From Bacteroidales bacterium (GTDB lineage Bacteria > Bacteroidota > Bacteroidia > Bacteroidales > B18-G4), in contig JAGLEK010000429.1 of NCBI GenBank assembly GCA_023145125.1, positions 1 through 5,946 on the forward strand: 5,946 nucleotides of DNA, written 5' to 3'. Made by a program: the position numbers and the translations under genes. The stretch's first letter is position 1; the number at the start of each line of letters is the position of its first letter. The notes under the pieces were generated by a model. That model saw only the letters and a program-made list of their open reading frames with translations, was not told the DNA's origin and searched no databases. This document shows positions 5,875-5,946 of the stretch, piece after piece.

Positions 5875-5946
5875 GAAATCTGAAATCTGATAGCAGAAAT
5901 CTGAAATCAGAAATATGCTCATCACCCGGCACTCGGCACCCGGCAC
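5875..5946. repeat. Composite heptamer tandem array
   Basis: The last 72 bp divide into 7-bp units in one unbroken register. They are GAAATCT, GAAATCT, GATAGCA, GAAATCT, GAAATCA, GAAATAT, GCTCATC, ACCCGGC, ACTCGGC, ACCCGGC and a trailing AC at the window edge. Two unrelated unit families, one AT-rich and one GC-rich, share the same period and phase with a single unlike unit between them. The array sits at the far end of the region upstream of lon and probably continues past the edge. Confidence 0.8.

Noticed and set aside
5824..5922. Minus-strand 32-codon open frame upstream of lon (begins MSIFLISDF)
   Set aside because: Its first half is simply the translation of the heptamer repeat, and it has no ribosome-binding site or recognisable motif. 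Its hydrophobic look comes from the T-rich units.
1..5946. CRISPR array, tRNA, mobile element, phage or toxin-antitoxin genes
   Set aside because: No spaced direct repeats of CRISPR size, no tRNA-like clover sequence, no transposase or integrase reading frame and no terminal inverted repeats were seen; the short repeats in the spacers are too small.

Overview
This window reads as ordinary chromosomal DNA from a member of the Bacteroidota, probably Bacteroidales-like. Three things point there. The topoisomerase subunit has the ParC-type wording of that phylum. The middle gene is a long BatA-domain surface protein of a family typical of Bacteroidota. None of the three starts has a clear Shine-Dalgarno sequence, and one start is preceded by a perfect Bacteroidota -7 box (TAnnTTTG).

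All three genes lie on the minus strand, so transcription runs from high to low coordinates. First is lon (5696-3213), a complete ATP-dependent LonA protease. A 182-bp spacer follows, then an intact 681-residue BatA/von Willebrand A-like membrane protein (3030-985). After a second spacer of 178 bp comes the 5' part of a type IIA topoisomerase A subunit, best called parC (806 to the left edge), which is cut off by the window. No plus-strand gene is credible; open frames there are antisense shadows of the three genes. I see no tRNA, rRNA, CRISPR array, insertion sequence or phage gene.

The genes are co-directional, but the spacers are wide enough for each to have its own promoter, and their functions (protein quality control, an envelope protein, DNA topology) do not form an obvious pathway. 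I see no new multi-gene system here.

The unusual material is in the spacers. Upstream of lon, 5875-5946 is built entirely in a 7-bp register from two different heptamer families (GAAATCT and ACYCGGC), running off the right edge. The lon-batA spacer holds two direct copies of a small palindromic element (ACCGCGTAG core) plus a third inverted core just before the batA start. It also holds a short TGGGCGG heptamer repeat and a 10-bp palindrome overlapping the likely batA -7 box. The lon leader carries tandem TATAAT boxes and a near-match to a sigma-54 promoter.
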